This document shows positions 1-5,635 of a stretch of 5,753 bases of DNA, in pieces (the first letter of the stretch is position 1; each line of letters opens with the position of its first letter). The notes under the pieces were generated by a model that saw nothing but the letters and a program-made list of their open reading frames with translations, was not told the DNA's origin and made no database searches. The stretch comes from Paraktedonobacter sp034438135 (GTDB lineage: Bacteria > Chloroflexota > Ktedonobacteria > Ktedonobacterales > Ktedonobacteraceae). Both the position numbers and the translations under genes were made by a program. The stretch spans positions 1 through 5,753 of the forward strand of contig DAOTTL010000094.1 in NCBI GenBank assembly GCA_034438135.1, in the 5' to 3' direction.

Positions 1-634
1 CCACATCCGATGTAAGGGGAGCAGAAGGATCGGGTCCCCCGTTCAGACTCTCAATGAAAGGCGAAACGGCCTGTACAATCGAAGATTGCGAAAAAGGCTG
101 ATCAAAAGAGCCACTTGTGGAGAGCTGCGCACCAATCAGGGAGTTCAGATAGCCCGAATGACGCGCTTCAATTGTCAAAATAGAACCCGCCGCTGCGAGA
201 TAGTCTTTATTCGCAATGGCCGGAGCAGCCATCAAATAAGCACCCACGCCAGTGACTTCAAATGACGCGGCGACCTCTTTGAAGTCCCTCAGACCCGCTG
301 AATAGATATTATTGTTGAAGGTTGGTTTGGGCCTGGCAGCCGCCCCCAGCGCATCCTGAAGGAACGCGACGTGAGCGTTTTCGTCTCTCATAATCTCGTG
401 GAAAGCCTGGGATGGCGTAAGAGTTAGCAGGGCAGCCGACGCCGACGCAGCAGATGCCGAGGTCGTGGAGGTTAACATATGTGCCGCAGTTCCCGCGACT
501 GCAATCACTGGTACAGCAACCGCGGTACCTATGGCTGACTTCCGTAAAAAAGAACGGCGCGATGGCTTGTTGGCCGAAGATGCGACCGCTTGCCCATTCT
601 CTTCCCCATTGTTTTTGATCGAATGGATTCTCAT
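1..634 (-). CDS. Tat-exported ferritin-like domain protein (3' end beyond window)
   Basis: The reading frame starts at ATG 634-632 and stays open to the left edge, giving 211 codons with the C-terminus missing. Residues 25-32 (SRRSFLRK) are a near-perfect twin-arginine motif, followed by a hydrophobic Ala/Val stretch (about 34-52) and an Ala/Ser-rich region (about 59-69) where cleavage probably occurs, so export of a folded protein is likely. The mature part resembles the ferritin-like family PF13668: a helix with ExxH (E85-H88, in RDENAHVAFL), a helix with Glu126 (FEVTGVGAYLMAAP) and a helix with a second ExxH (E156-H159, IEARH). These are plausible di-iron ligands. Oddly, the first helix normally found before the first ExxH, which carries another Glu, is absent: only about 15 residues separate the signal peptide from it. 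A weak ribosome binding site, AAGGAA, lies 10 nt upstream (645-650). The gene is divergent from the enzyme gene. Metal binding or a stress role is inferred; the exact function is unknown. Confidence 0.88.
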   Translation of the reverse strand, partial: MRIHSIKNNGEENGQAVASSANKPSRRSFLRKSAIGTAVAVPVIAVAGTAAHMLTSTTSASAASASAALLTLTPSQAFHEIMRDENAHVAFLQDALGAAARPKPTFNNNIYSAGLRDFKEVAASFEVTGVGAYLMAAPAIANKDYLAAAGSILTIEARHSGYLNSLIGAQLSTSGSFDQPFSQSSIVQAVSPFIESLNGGPDPSAPLTSDV

Positions 635-692
635 ATTTTTCTAATTCCTTTTTCTAATGAGTCGAATTCAAAAAAACTCTCTCATTCCCCCA

Positions 693-721
693 ATACAAAT
701 ACTAAAGAGTCACTACCGCAA
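693..721 (-). promoter_or_regulatory. Possible promoter of the ferritin-like gene
   Basis: On the minus strand TTGCGG (721-716) and TTGTAT (698-693) are separated by 17 bases and lie about 60 bases upstream of the ferritin-like start codon. The -35 is fair, but the -10 matches the TATAAT consensus at only three positions. AT-rich DNA gives such matches by chance, so this is only the best candidate seen. Confidence 0.25.
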
Positions 722-819
722 GAAGCACATTCTTGATGCTCTCACAATATCGACATGTACATATCATAAGATGAGGTAGTGTGAAGTATATTGAGAATTG
801 GAGAAGAAACGGTGATGAT

Positions 820-848
820 TTGTCAAAAATATGTGCATTCTTTATGCT
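820..848 (+). promoter_or_regulatory. Sigma70-type promoter, probably for the OCD/mu-crystallin gene
   Basis: TTGTCA (820-825) and TATGCT (843-848) are separated by exactly 17 bases, a good match to the housekeeping consensus. Transcription would begin near 855 and read toward the enzyme gene, leaving an untranslated leader of about 310 nt before the start codon at 1165. No better promoter was seen closer to that gene. The assignment is inference from motif quality and direction. Confidence 0.55.
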
Positions 849-998
849 AGAGCTTTTTAGTAAAAGTCGCTGGTGACCATTTTTTAGACATCTTTTATCG
901 AGTGATCATCTTTATCGTGCGGTGTATTTTTACAAATATACTTCTTAAATACTTTTGTGATTATTTCTTCTGCCAGCAAAGCTCTTTTCAGTGGCTCC

Positions 999-1026
999 AG
1001 GTTCTGTCAGATGAGCGGCAGTACCT
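999..1026 (+). other. Leader hairpin 1 (potential RNA stem-loop)
   Basis: The arms are AGGT-T-CTG (999-1006) and CAG-T-ACCT (1019-1026). They pair as 4 bp plus 3 bp around one T-T mismatch and enclose a 12-nt loop. The stem lies in the predicted enzyme leader. There is no U-tract after it, so it is not a simple terminator. It is moderately stable and could be chance. Confidence 0.3.
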
Positions 1027-1045
1027 CGTGGAAAAGCCTTACCCG

Positions 1046-1073
1046 GGTGGATGCTCTCAGTTTACGCACCACC
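1046..1073 (+). other. Leader hairpin 2 (potential RNA stem-loop)
   Basis: The arms GGTGG-A-TGC (1046-1054) and GCACCACC (1066-1073) form 8 bp with one bulged A around an 11-nt loop. It lies 20 nt downstream of hairpin 1 and about 90 nt before the enzyme start codon, and no U-tract follows. I match it to no known riboswitch class. A leader role is inference. Confidence 0.35.
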
Positions 1074-1083
1074 AGAGAAGGGG

Positions 1084-1107
1084 CCGCGAGCCAGCCGCGA
1101 GCCAGCC
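1084..1107 (+). repeat. 11-base tandem repeat, two copies plus 2 bases
   Basis: CCGCGAGCCAG occurs at 1084-1094 and again at 1095-1105, followed by CC. The repeat lies between leader hairpin 2 and the ribosome binding site of the enzyme gene. It may be a slippage duplication, and copy number could vary between strains. No function can be assigned. Confidence 0.7.
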
Positions 1108-1147
1108 AGCAGTGCTCCCGGCTGCATATTCATGATATGCTGTAAAG

Positions 1148-1155
1148 AAAGGAGG
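1148..1155 (+). promoter_or_regulatory. Ribosome binding site that fixes the enzyme start at 1165
   Basis: AAAGGAGG is an almost perfect Shine-Dalgarno sequence and ends 9 bases before ATG 1165. It decides between that ATG and the in-frame upstream ATG at 1051, which would add 38 residues rich in Pro, Cys and Arg that do not resemble the family N-terminus. Confidence 0.9.
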
Positions 1156-1164
1156 TTTCCATCT

Positions 1165-2151
1165 ATGGCACTGCTCGTTCTCACACAGACAGACATCGAA
1201 CGACTTCTTCCAATGCAGGATTGTATTGAGGTCATGGAAAAAGCGCTCAAGGCTTTCCAGAGCGGAGAGCTGCATCAGCCTTTGCGCACCATCTACATGC
1301 CGCCAGGAGCGAATGGAATGCTTGCCTGGATGCCTGCGTATAGCGCAGACGCGGACGCGGCCTATGGCATGAAGATCCTGAGCATTATTCCCAGTAATCC
1401 CACACGGGGTCTGGATACTCACCAGGGCACCGTTCTCCTGATGGATGGTCTGACGGGTGAAGTCTGTGCCCTGATGAATGCTTCGGCAATCACGGCGATT
1501 CGTACCGCGGCTGTCTCCGCCGTTGCGACCCGCCGCCTGGCGCGTGAGAACGCCCGGACCCTTGCCATTATCGGAACAGGAGTGCAGGCGTATCATCATC
1601 TCAAGGCCATCTTGTGCGTCCGACCCATTTCACAGGTGCGTCTCGTAGGACGAACACCTGAGAGCAGTCGTCGTTTCGTGCAGCGTGTCCAGGCGGAATT
1701 TTCTGTGACTCTGGAGGCGGCGGAGAACGCGCAAGCCGCCCTTCGGGACGCCGATATCGTGGTGACTGCGACCAGTGCGCGTGAACCTGTTGTACAGCGC
1801 GACTGGCTAGCGCCTGGGACACATATCAATGCTGTGGGGGCCTGTGTGCCCACGGATCGAGAGCTTGACACAGCCACCCTGACTGCGGCCAGGCTCATTG
1901 TTGATTGCAAAGAATCGGTCGAAAATGAAGCTGGCGAGTACCGCTTTGCCCTGGAACGAGGTCTCATCCAGCGGTCTCATATGCAAGCCGAACTGGGAGA
2001 AGTCCTGCTGGATAGGGTTCCTGGCAGAACCTCCGGTGAAGAGATAACGCTCTTCCGCTCGCTGGGTCTGGCCATTGAAGATATTGCGGCTGCTCAATAT
2101 CTCCTGGAACGAGCTCGTAGGGAAGGTTCTGGCACGACTATTGCTTTCTGA
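1165..2151 (+). CDS. Ornithine cyclodeaminase/mu-crystallin family NAD(P)-dependent enzyme
   Basis: The product is 328 residues, a normal length for this family of NAD(P)-dependent amino/imino acid enzymes (ornithine cyclodeaminase, ketimine reductase, archaeal-type alanine dehydrogenase). Family features are Arg41, the MPAYS segment (56-60), Lys70 in YGMKILSIIPSN, Arg113 in AITAIRTAA, the Rossmann motif GTGVQA (137-142), NAVGAC (222-227) and the C-terminal LFRSLGLAIEDIAAA block. Compared from memory with Pseudomonas putida ornithine cyclodeaminase, the catalytic Lys69 is kept (Lys70), but Glu56 aligns with Ala54 and the key Asp228 with Cys227. GAC-P-REL resembles the GASRP-REL region of mu-crystallin, so an imine reductase or amino acid dehydrogenase activity is more likely than ornithine deamination. 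Substrate unknown; cytoplasmic, with no signal peptide. Automated annotation would probably name it ornithine cyclodeaminase, which the active site does not support. The gene stands alone, with a probable long leader upstream and a 278-base gap downstream. Confidence 0.93.
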   Translation: MALLVLTQTDIERLLPMQDCIEVMEKALKAFQSGELHQPLRTIYMPPGANGMLAWMPAYSADADAAYGMKILSIIPSNPTRGLDTHQGTVLLMDGLTGEVCALMNASAITAIRTAAVSAVATRRLARENARTLAIIGTGVQAYHHLKAILCVRPISQVRLVGRTPESSRRFVQRVQAEFSVTLEAAENAQAALRDADIVVTATSAREPVVQRDWLAPGTHINAVGACVPTDRELDTATLTAARLIVDCKESVENEAGEYRFALERGLIQRSHMQAELGEVLLDRVPGRTSGEEITLFRSLGLAIEDIAAAQYLLERARREGSGTTIAF

Positions 2152-2225
2152 GTGGAAGACCCGGCCCGGAGTCATCTGGCGGGGCTTGTCTGGGGTTGCA
2201 TCCGTGGTCTGACTCAGCACAAGGT

Positions 2226-2242
2226 GCACTTCATGCAAGTGC
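2226..2242 (+). other. Small hairpin downstream of the enzyme gene
   Basis: GCACTT (2226-2231) and AAGTGC (2237-2242) form a perfect 6-bp stem with a 5-nt loop, about 75 bases after the enzyme stop codon. It is followed by GC-rich sequence and not by a U-tract, so it is at best a weak transcript end. Confidence 0.3.
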
Positions 2243-2300
2243 TCGCGGGCGTCTATGGTCGATCGGAAAAGCAGCAAACAAAGCTGAGGATGACGGAAAA

Positions 2301-2331
2301 TCGCCAGGGTACTGAAAGAACACCCTGGCGA
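2301..2331. repeat. Perfect 10-bp inverted repeat upstream of the regulator promoter
   Basis: TCGCCAGGGT (2301-2310) and ACCCTGGCGA (2322-2331) are exact reverse complements separated by 11 bases. The repeat ends 6 bases before the -35 box of the regulator promoter, the usual place for an activator site. The centres of the half-sites are 21 bases apart, two helical turns, which suits a dimeric DNA-binding protein. As RNA it would also form a strong GC-rich hairpin, but no U-run follows, so a factor-independent terminator for the enzyme gene is less likely. Autoregulation by the downstream LuxR protein is possible but unproven. Confidence 0.6.
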
Positions 2332-2337
2332 GGAGCA

Positions 2338-2366
2338 TTGCAGATGAGCCTCTGCTTTGGTATACT
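2338..2366 (+). promoter_or_regulatory. Extended -10 promoter of the LuxR regulator gene
   Basis: TTGCAG (2338-2343) and TATACT (2361-2366) are separated by 17 bases, and the -10 is preceded by TGG (2358-2360), an extended -10 motif. Transcription would start near 2373, giving a 5' untranslated region of about 57 nt before ATG 2430. The position directly ahead of the regulator indicates that this gene can be transcribed independently of the enzyme gene. Confidence 0.6.
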
Positions 2367-2372
2367 TCCTGA

Positions 2373-2389
2373 TGTTGGGAGGAATTGAG
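2373..2389 (+). repeat. 17-nt inverted element, 5' copy (start of regulator mRNA)
   Basis: TGTTGGGAGGAATTGAG begins at the predicted transcription start. Its reverse complement, with one difference, occurs at 5619-5635 right after the regulator stop codon. The copy contains GGGAGGAA, which looks like a ribosome binding site but lies only 2 bases from a TTG codon (2385), too close to use it. The true start is ATG 2430. Confidence 0.7.
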
Positions 2390-2414
2390 GGACCGTTGGG
2401 AACAAGGCAGACAC

Positions 2415-2420
2415 AGGAGG
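2415..2420 (+). promoter_or_regulatory. Ribosome binding site that fixes the regulator start at 2430
   Basis: AGGAGG ends 9 bases before ATG 2430, ideal spacing. It favours this ATG over the in-frame TTG at 2385, which would add 15 charged residues with no homology I recognise. Confidence 0.88.
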
Positions 2421-2429
2421 AAACATCCG

Positions 2430-5400
2430 ATGTCCAGAGCACCTCTTCACGCCCTTATCTGGTCCGCTGAGCAGCGTCTATATGGGCTGTACACGCGTGG
2501 CCAACTGAAGCTTCGGTTTCGACCAGACGAGGAAGCCGCCTGGCTGGCCTGGCCAGGCACTGTGTCCTCCTTTGCATTCCACGGCAAAGGTGGCTCACTC
2601 AATGTCTACCTGGAGAAGAGGCCACGTGGAGGTGCGTACTGGTATGCCTATCATACCAAAGAGGGCCGCACCAGCAAGCGCTATCTCGGACAAACAGAAA
2701 GCCTCTCGCTTGCGCGGTTAGAGGAGACGGCGAGCGAACTCTTGCACGTGCAGCCGCCTGCGACCACGACCGAGCAGGGGATGTTACTGCTCTCCAGCCG
2801 ACTTGCTCCGCCGCGACTGCCGAACGCCCTGGTAGATCGCGAACGCTTGCTAACCGCCCTCGATGAGGCTCTTTCAACACCACTGACCCTGCTCTCTGCC
2901 TCGGCGGGCTGGGGCAAAACCACGCTGCTCTCGGTTTGGGCGCACCGACAAAAAAAGACCCAGGTGGCCTGGCTCTCGCCGGATGAACTGGACAACAGCC
3001 CGACACGCTTCTGGGTCGCGCTGATCGCGTCCCTGCGCCGCTGTCCCAGTCTGGCAGCGAACGTGGGGGAAAACGTGGTGGCACAGTTGCAATCGCCCCA
3101 GCCACCGCCGCTTTCCTCCTGTCTTTCCGTACTTCTTCATGAACTGGAAAGCCAGCAGGTGTATCCTGCTCCCATCGTCCTCATTCTGGACGATTATCAG
3201 GTGATAGAAGAGTCGGTCATTCACCAGGGCATGGCCTTCTTCCTGGAGCATCTGCCCGCTCATCTGCATCTGATCCTCTCCAGCCGTGTGGACCCGGACC
3301 TGCCCCTTGCGCGTCTACGCGCCCACGGGCAGTTGACCGAGATTCGTGCGGATGAGCTGCGCTTTCAGGAAGGCGAAGCGCATCAGTTTTTGGACAAGAT
3401 GCTCTCCCCGCCGCTCTCGGAAGAAGAGTTGCAGCGACTGGTGAGCCGAACGGAAGGCTGGGTCGCCGGTCTGCACCTGATCGCGCTCACGATGCAGAAG
3501 CGTGAGGATCGCACAACATACCTTAAGACATTGACCGGTAGCCAGCGGTACCTGCTGGACTATGTGCAGGAGGACATTCTGGCACGTCTGTCCCCCGACA
3601 CACGCGACTTTTTACTCCATATCGCCATCCTCTCGCGCCTGGACGCTGCCGTGTGTCAGGCCGTTACCGCCGCACAAACGCAGGCGGCCAGTCAGCAGAT
3701 GCTCGCGCTACTGGAGCGAGCGAACCTCTTTCTGGTACCCCTGGATGAGGAGCGGCGCACCTACCGGCTACATGATCTCTTTCGTGAAGCCCTGCTCTCG
3801 GCGCTCCACACCAGCCAACCAGAGATGGTGTCGCTCTTGCACCGCAGGGCCGCCGACTTTTATGAGGCCGAGGGACAGTGGGCCGAAGCCATTACCCATG
3901 CGCTTGCCGGAGCGTCCTTCTCCATGGCAGCGCGGCTGATGGAGCAGACCGTCGAGCAGTTCTGGATGCGTGGAGAGGCGGCGACGATGGCGAGTTGGGT
4001 GCTGGCGCTGCCTGATCTGCTGGTGCGCGAACACACACGCCTGGTCCTCACCACGGCACTCTACCAACTCCACCCCGTCAATTATTCGACCCGTGAGCAG
4101 CGCGAAAGTCGCCACCAGCGGGTGAGGCAGCTCATGGCACGGGTCGAAACCGCCGTGCAGCAGCAAGCGCACGAGACCAACCAGGAGATCCTGGCTACGC
4201 ACGCAGACTCCATCGATCTGGCGGCCTGGGAGGCTCAGCTTCATCGACGTCTGCGCCTGTTACGCGCGGGGATGAGCTTGTATGAGGCGATAGAGACCTC
4301 GGAGTATGAGCGCTTGCCCGCCCTCCATCAGGAGATGCAGGAGCTTGACCAGGACGAGGAGATCATCTGGCACATGCTCCCACTCTTCTGCCACGTCGTC
4401 TACTACACAGCCAGACAAGAAAGAGCAAAGCTTTTGCCGCAACTGCTGGACGCCAGGCAGCGGGTGCGCCAGTCGGGAAGCCGCTTTGCGGCTACCAGAG
4501 TCATACAGTGGTTAGCGCTCTCGGCAGAAGAGGCGGGACAGTTGCGCCTGGCCTATCAGGAGAGTCTGGCCGCCCTCGACCTGATCGAGCAGACGGCAAG
4601 CTATGCCCTGCTCACAGGGTACTTTAAGGATGTCCTGGCGATGGTGTTGTATCAGTGGAATCGGCTGGAAGAGGCGCGTAGCATGCTGCGAACGGTCATT
4701 CAGGATGCCGCTACCTGGCAGCAGAATGATTTGCTCCTATCGGGATACATCCGCCTGATGCAAGTCGAACTGGCAAGAGGAGATCTTTCTGCGCTCCAGC
4801 AAGCACGGCAAGAGTTTGAGCAGGTGGAAGGCTCTCAAGGCTATCACAGCCGGAACTGGCTGCCCAGCATGCAAGCACAGTGGTGGCTGGCCCAGGGACA
4901 GATGAAGGAGGCAACCGACTGGGCGGCGAGCATCGTCTTTCCAGAAGGGGTATGGGAACGCAGCCTGTATGAGGCTTTCCCGGTCGTGATGCGGGTGTAT
5001 TTTGCAGCTCATCGTTGGACAGAGGCGCTGGAGCTGCTGGAGCGCTTTAGCGAGGGTCCGGGTCGTTCGGTCAACAGCAGGATCACTCTCACATATCTGG
5101 CCCAGTACATAGTGGCACTGCACCACACAGGCCAGAACGAGCAAGCTCGCGAGGTCGCGACGCGTCTGTTTGCCTTGACCGAACCAGAGGGCTACCTGCG
5201 CGTATACCTGGATGAAGGCGAACAAATGCGTCAGGCACTTGAGGCACTGCTCACTCCGCACTCCCAGCAGCATGAGTTGGCTCCCTCCACCGGAGCCTCC
5301 ATCTCAAAGCTGCTGGCCGTTTTCGAGCAGGAGCGGCAAAGCGCAGACCCATCCCCGGCAGCACCCCCTCCCAGGTCCGCTCTTCCCTCTACTCAGCAGG

Positions 5401-5618
5401 CAACGTCTGTGTTCTCCGCGCCGACTGCTTCCCTGACCCGACGTGAGCAGGAAGTCTTGCGCCTGCTGGCCACCGGAGCCTCCAATCAAGAGATCGCCCA
5501 GACCCTGGTGATCGAGCTACCCACCGTCAAAAAACACGTCAGCAACCTGCTCGGCAAGCTACAAGCCTCTAGCCGCATGCAGGCGATTAGCCGGGCACGT
5601 GCCCTCTCACTGCTCTAA
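2430..5618 (+). CDS. MalT-type ATP-dependent LuxR family transcriptional regulator
   Basis: The 1062-residue protein has the MalT/LAL layout (STAND-class ATPase plus LuxR DNA-binding domain). Residues 1-110 form an extra N-terminal segment with WYAYHTKEGRTSKRYLG (71-87) and LARLEE (94-99), typical in my recollection of Ktedonobacter-like regulators. The ATPase follows: entry motif LAPPRLPNALVDRERLL (125-141), Walker A SASAGWGKTT (156-165), Walker B VLILDDY (250-256), and a SSRVDPDLPLARLR block (284-297) with the probable sensor arginine. A winged-helix part ends in RLHDLFREALL (446-456). Residues about 465-960 are helical and TPR-like, the usual signal-sensing region. A Pro/Ser/Ala-rich linker (about 967-1001) leads to the LuxR/GerE helix-turn-helix (1002-1062) with LTRREQEVLRLLATGASNQEIA and TVKKHVSNLLGKL. 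All key ATPase residues appear intact. By family precedent, ligand and ATP drive oligomerisation and transcription activation in the cytoplasm; the ligand and targets here are unknown. It has its own promoter and a flanking inverted element. Confidence 0.95.
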   Translation: MSRAPLHALIWSAEQRLYGLYTRGQLKLRFRPDEEAAWLAWPGTVSSFAFHGKGGSLNVYLEKRPRGGAYWYAYHTKEGRTSKRYLGQTESLSLARLEETASELLHVQPPATTTEQGMLLLSSRLAPPRLPNALVDRERLLTALDEALSTPLTLLSASAGWGKTTLLSVWAHRQKKTQVAWLSPDELDNSPTRFWVALIASLRRCPSLAANVGENVVAQLQSPQPPPLSSCLSVLLHELESQQVYPAPIVLILDDYQVIEESVIHQGMAFFLEHLPAHLHLILSSRVDPDLPLARLRAHGQLTEIRADELRFQEGEAHQFLDKMLSPPLSEEELQRLVSRTEGWVAGLHLIALTMQKREDRTTYLKTLTGSQRYLLDYVQEDILARLSPDTRDFLLHIAILSRLDAAVCQAVTAAQTQAASQQMLALLERANLFLVPLDEERRTYRLHDLFREALLSALHTSQPEMVSLLHRRAADFYEAEGQWAEAITHALAGASFSMAARLMEQTVEQFWMRGEAATMASWVLALPDLLVREHTRLVLTTALYQLHPVNYSTREQRESRHQRVRQLMARVETAVQQQAHETNQEILATHADSIDLAAWEAQLHRRLRLLRAGMSLYEAIETSEYERLPALHQEMQELDQDEEIIWHMLPLFCHVVYYTARQERAKLLPQLLDARQRVRQSGSRFAATRVIQWLALSAEEAGQLRLAYQESLAALDLIEQTASYALLTGYFKDVLAMVLYQWNRLEEARSMLRTVIQDAATWQQNDLLLSGYIRLMQVELARGDLSALQQARQEFEQVEGSQGYHSRNWLPSMQAQWWLAQGQMKEATDWAASIVFPEGVWERSLYEAFPVVMRVYFAAHRWTEALELLERFSEGPGRSVNSRITLTYLAQYIVALHHTGQNEQAREVATRLFALTEPEGYLRVYLDEGEQMRQALEALLTPHSQQHELAPSTGASISKLLAVFEQERQSADPSPAAPPPRSALPSTQQATSVFSAPTASLTRREQEVLRLLATGASNQEIAQTLVIELPTVKKHVSNLLGKLQASSRMQAISRARALSLL

Positions 5619-5635
5619 CTCGATTCCTCCCAACA
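5619..5635 (-). repeat. 17-nt inverted element, 3' copy (after regulator stop codon)
   Basis: Read on the minus strand this is TGTTGGGAGGAATCGAG, matching the copy at 2373-2389 at 16 of 17 positions. It begins on the base directly after the TAA stop. On the plus strand it contains CCTCC (5626-5630), complementary to Shine-Dalgarno sequences. In the mRNA the single difference becomes a U2386-G5622 wobble, so the two copies could pair along their whole length. Confidence 0.7.

Larger units (their letters stand above)
635..1164. other. 530-base divergent intergenic region
   Basis: No convincing gene lies here. The left two thirds (about 635-985) are AT-rich, unlike the flanking coding DNA, and contain the promoter candidates of both divergent genes. 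The right part (about 990-1130) is GC-richer and holds two potential hairpins and an 11-base tandem repeat, all inside the predicted leader of the enzyme mRNA. An imperfect direct repeat, CATCTTTTATCG (889-900) and CATCTTTATCG (907-917), sits near the predicted transcription start with 18-base spacing, about two helical turns. A short odd palindrome, TGGTGACCA, lies at 871-879. Short open frames in this stretch lack ribosome binding sites and protein-like composition. Confidence 0.6.

Noticed and set aside
1045..1073. T-box-like GGGTGG in the enzyme leader
   Set aside because: Only GGGTGG matches. The following ACCGCG part of the T-box consensus is missing, and there is no antiterminator partner or terminator with a U-tract.
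902..1145. Two GTG-started small frames (902-1135 and 957-1145) as leader peptides
   Set aside because: Neither has a Shine-Dalgarno sequence, and their composition changes abruptly from AT-rich to GC-rich DNA, as expected for non-coding sequence.
1051..1164. 38-residue N-terminal extension of the OCD-family protein from ATG 1051
   Set aside because: The extension is Pro/Arg/Cys-rich and unlike the family, it overlaps leader hairpin 2 and the tandem repeat, and ATG 1165 has a near-perfect ribosome binding site.
2152..2388. 78-codon GTG-started frame directly after the enzyme stop codon
   Set aside because: It has no ribosome binding site, no protein-like composition or recognisable homology, and it runs through the inverted repeat and the regulator promoter.
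2385..2429. TTG start at 2385 for the LuxR regulator, adding 15 residues
   Set aside because: The Shine-Dalgarno-like GGGAGG is only 2 bases from the TTG, while ATG 2430 has AGGAGG at 9-base spacing.
2599..3105. Long open frames on the minus strand inside the regulator gene (for example 2599-3105 and 4737-5273)
   Set aside because: They are shadows of a GC-rich coding sequence, have no ribosome binding sites, and lie opposite a gene with clear domain-level support.
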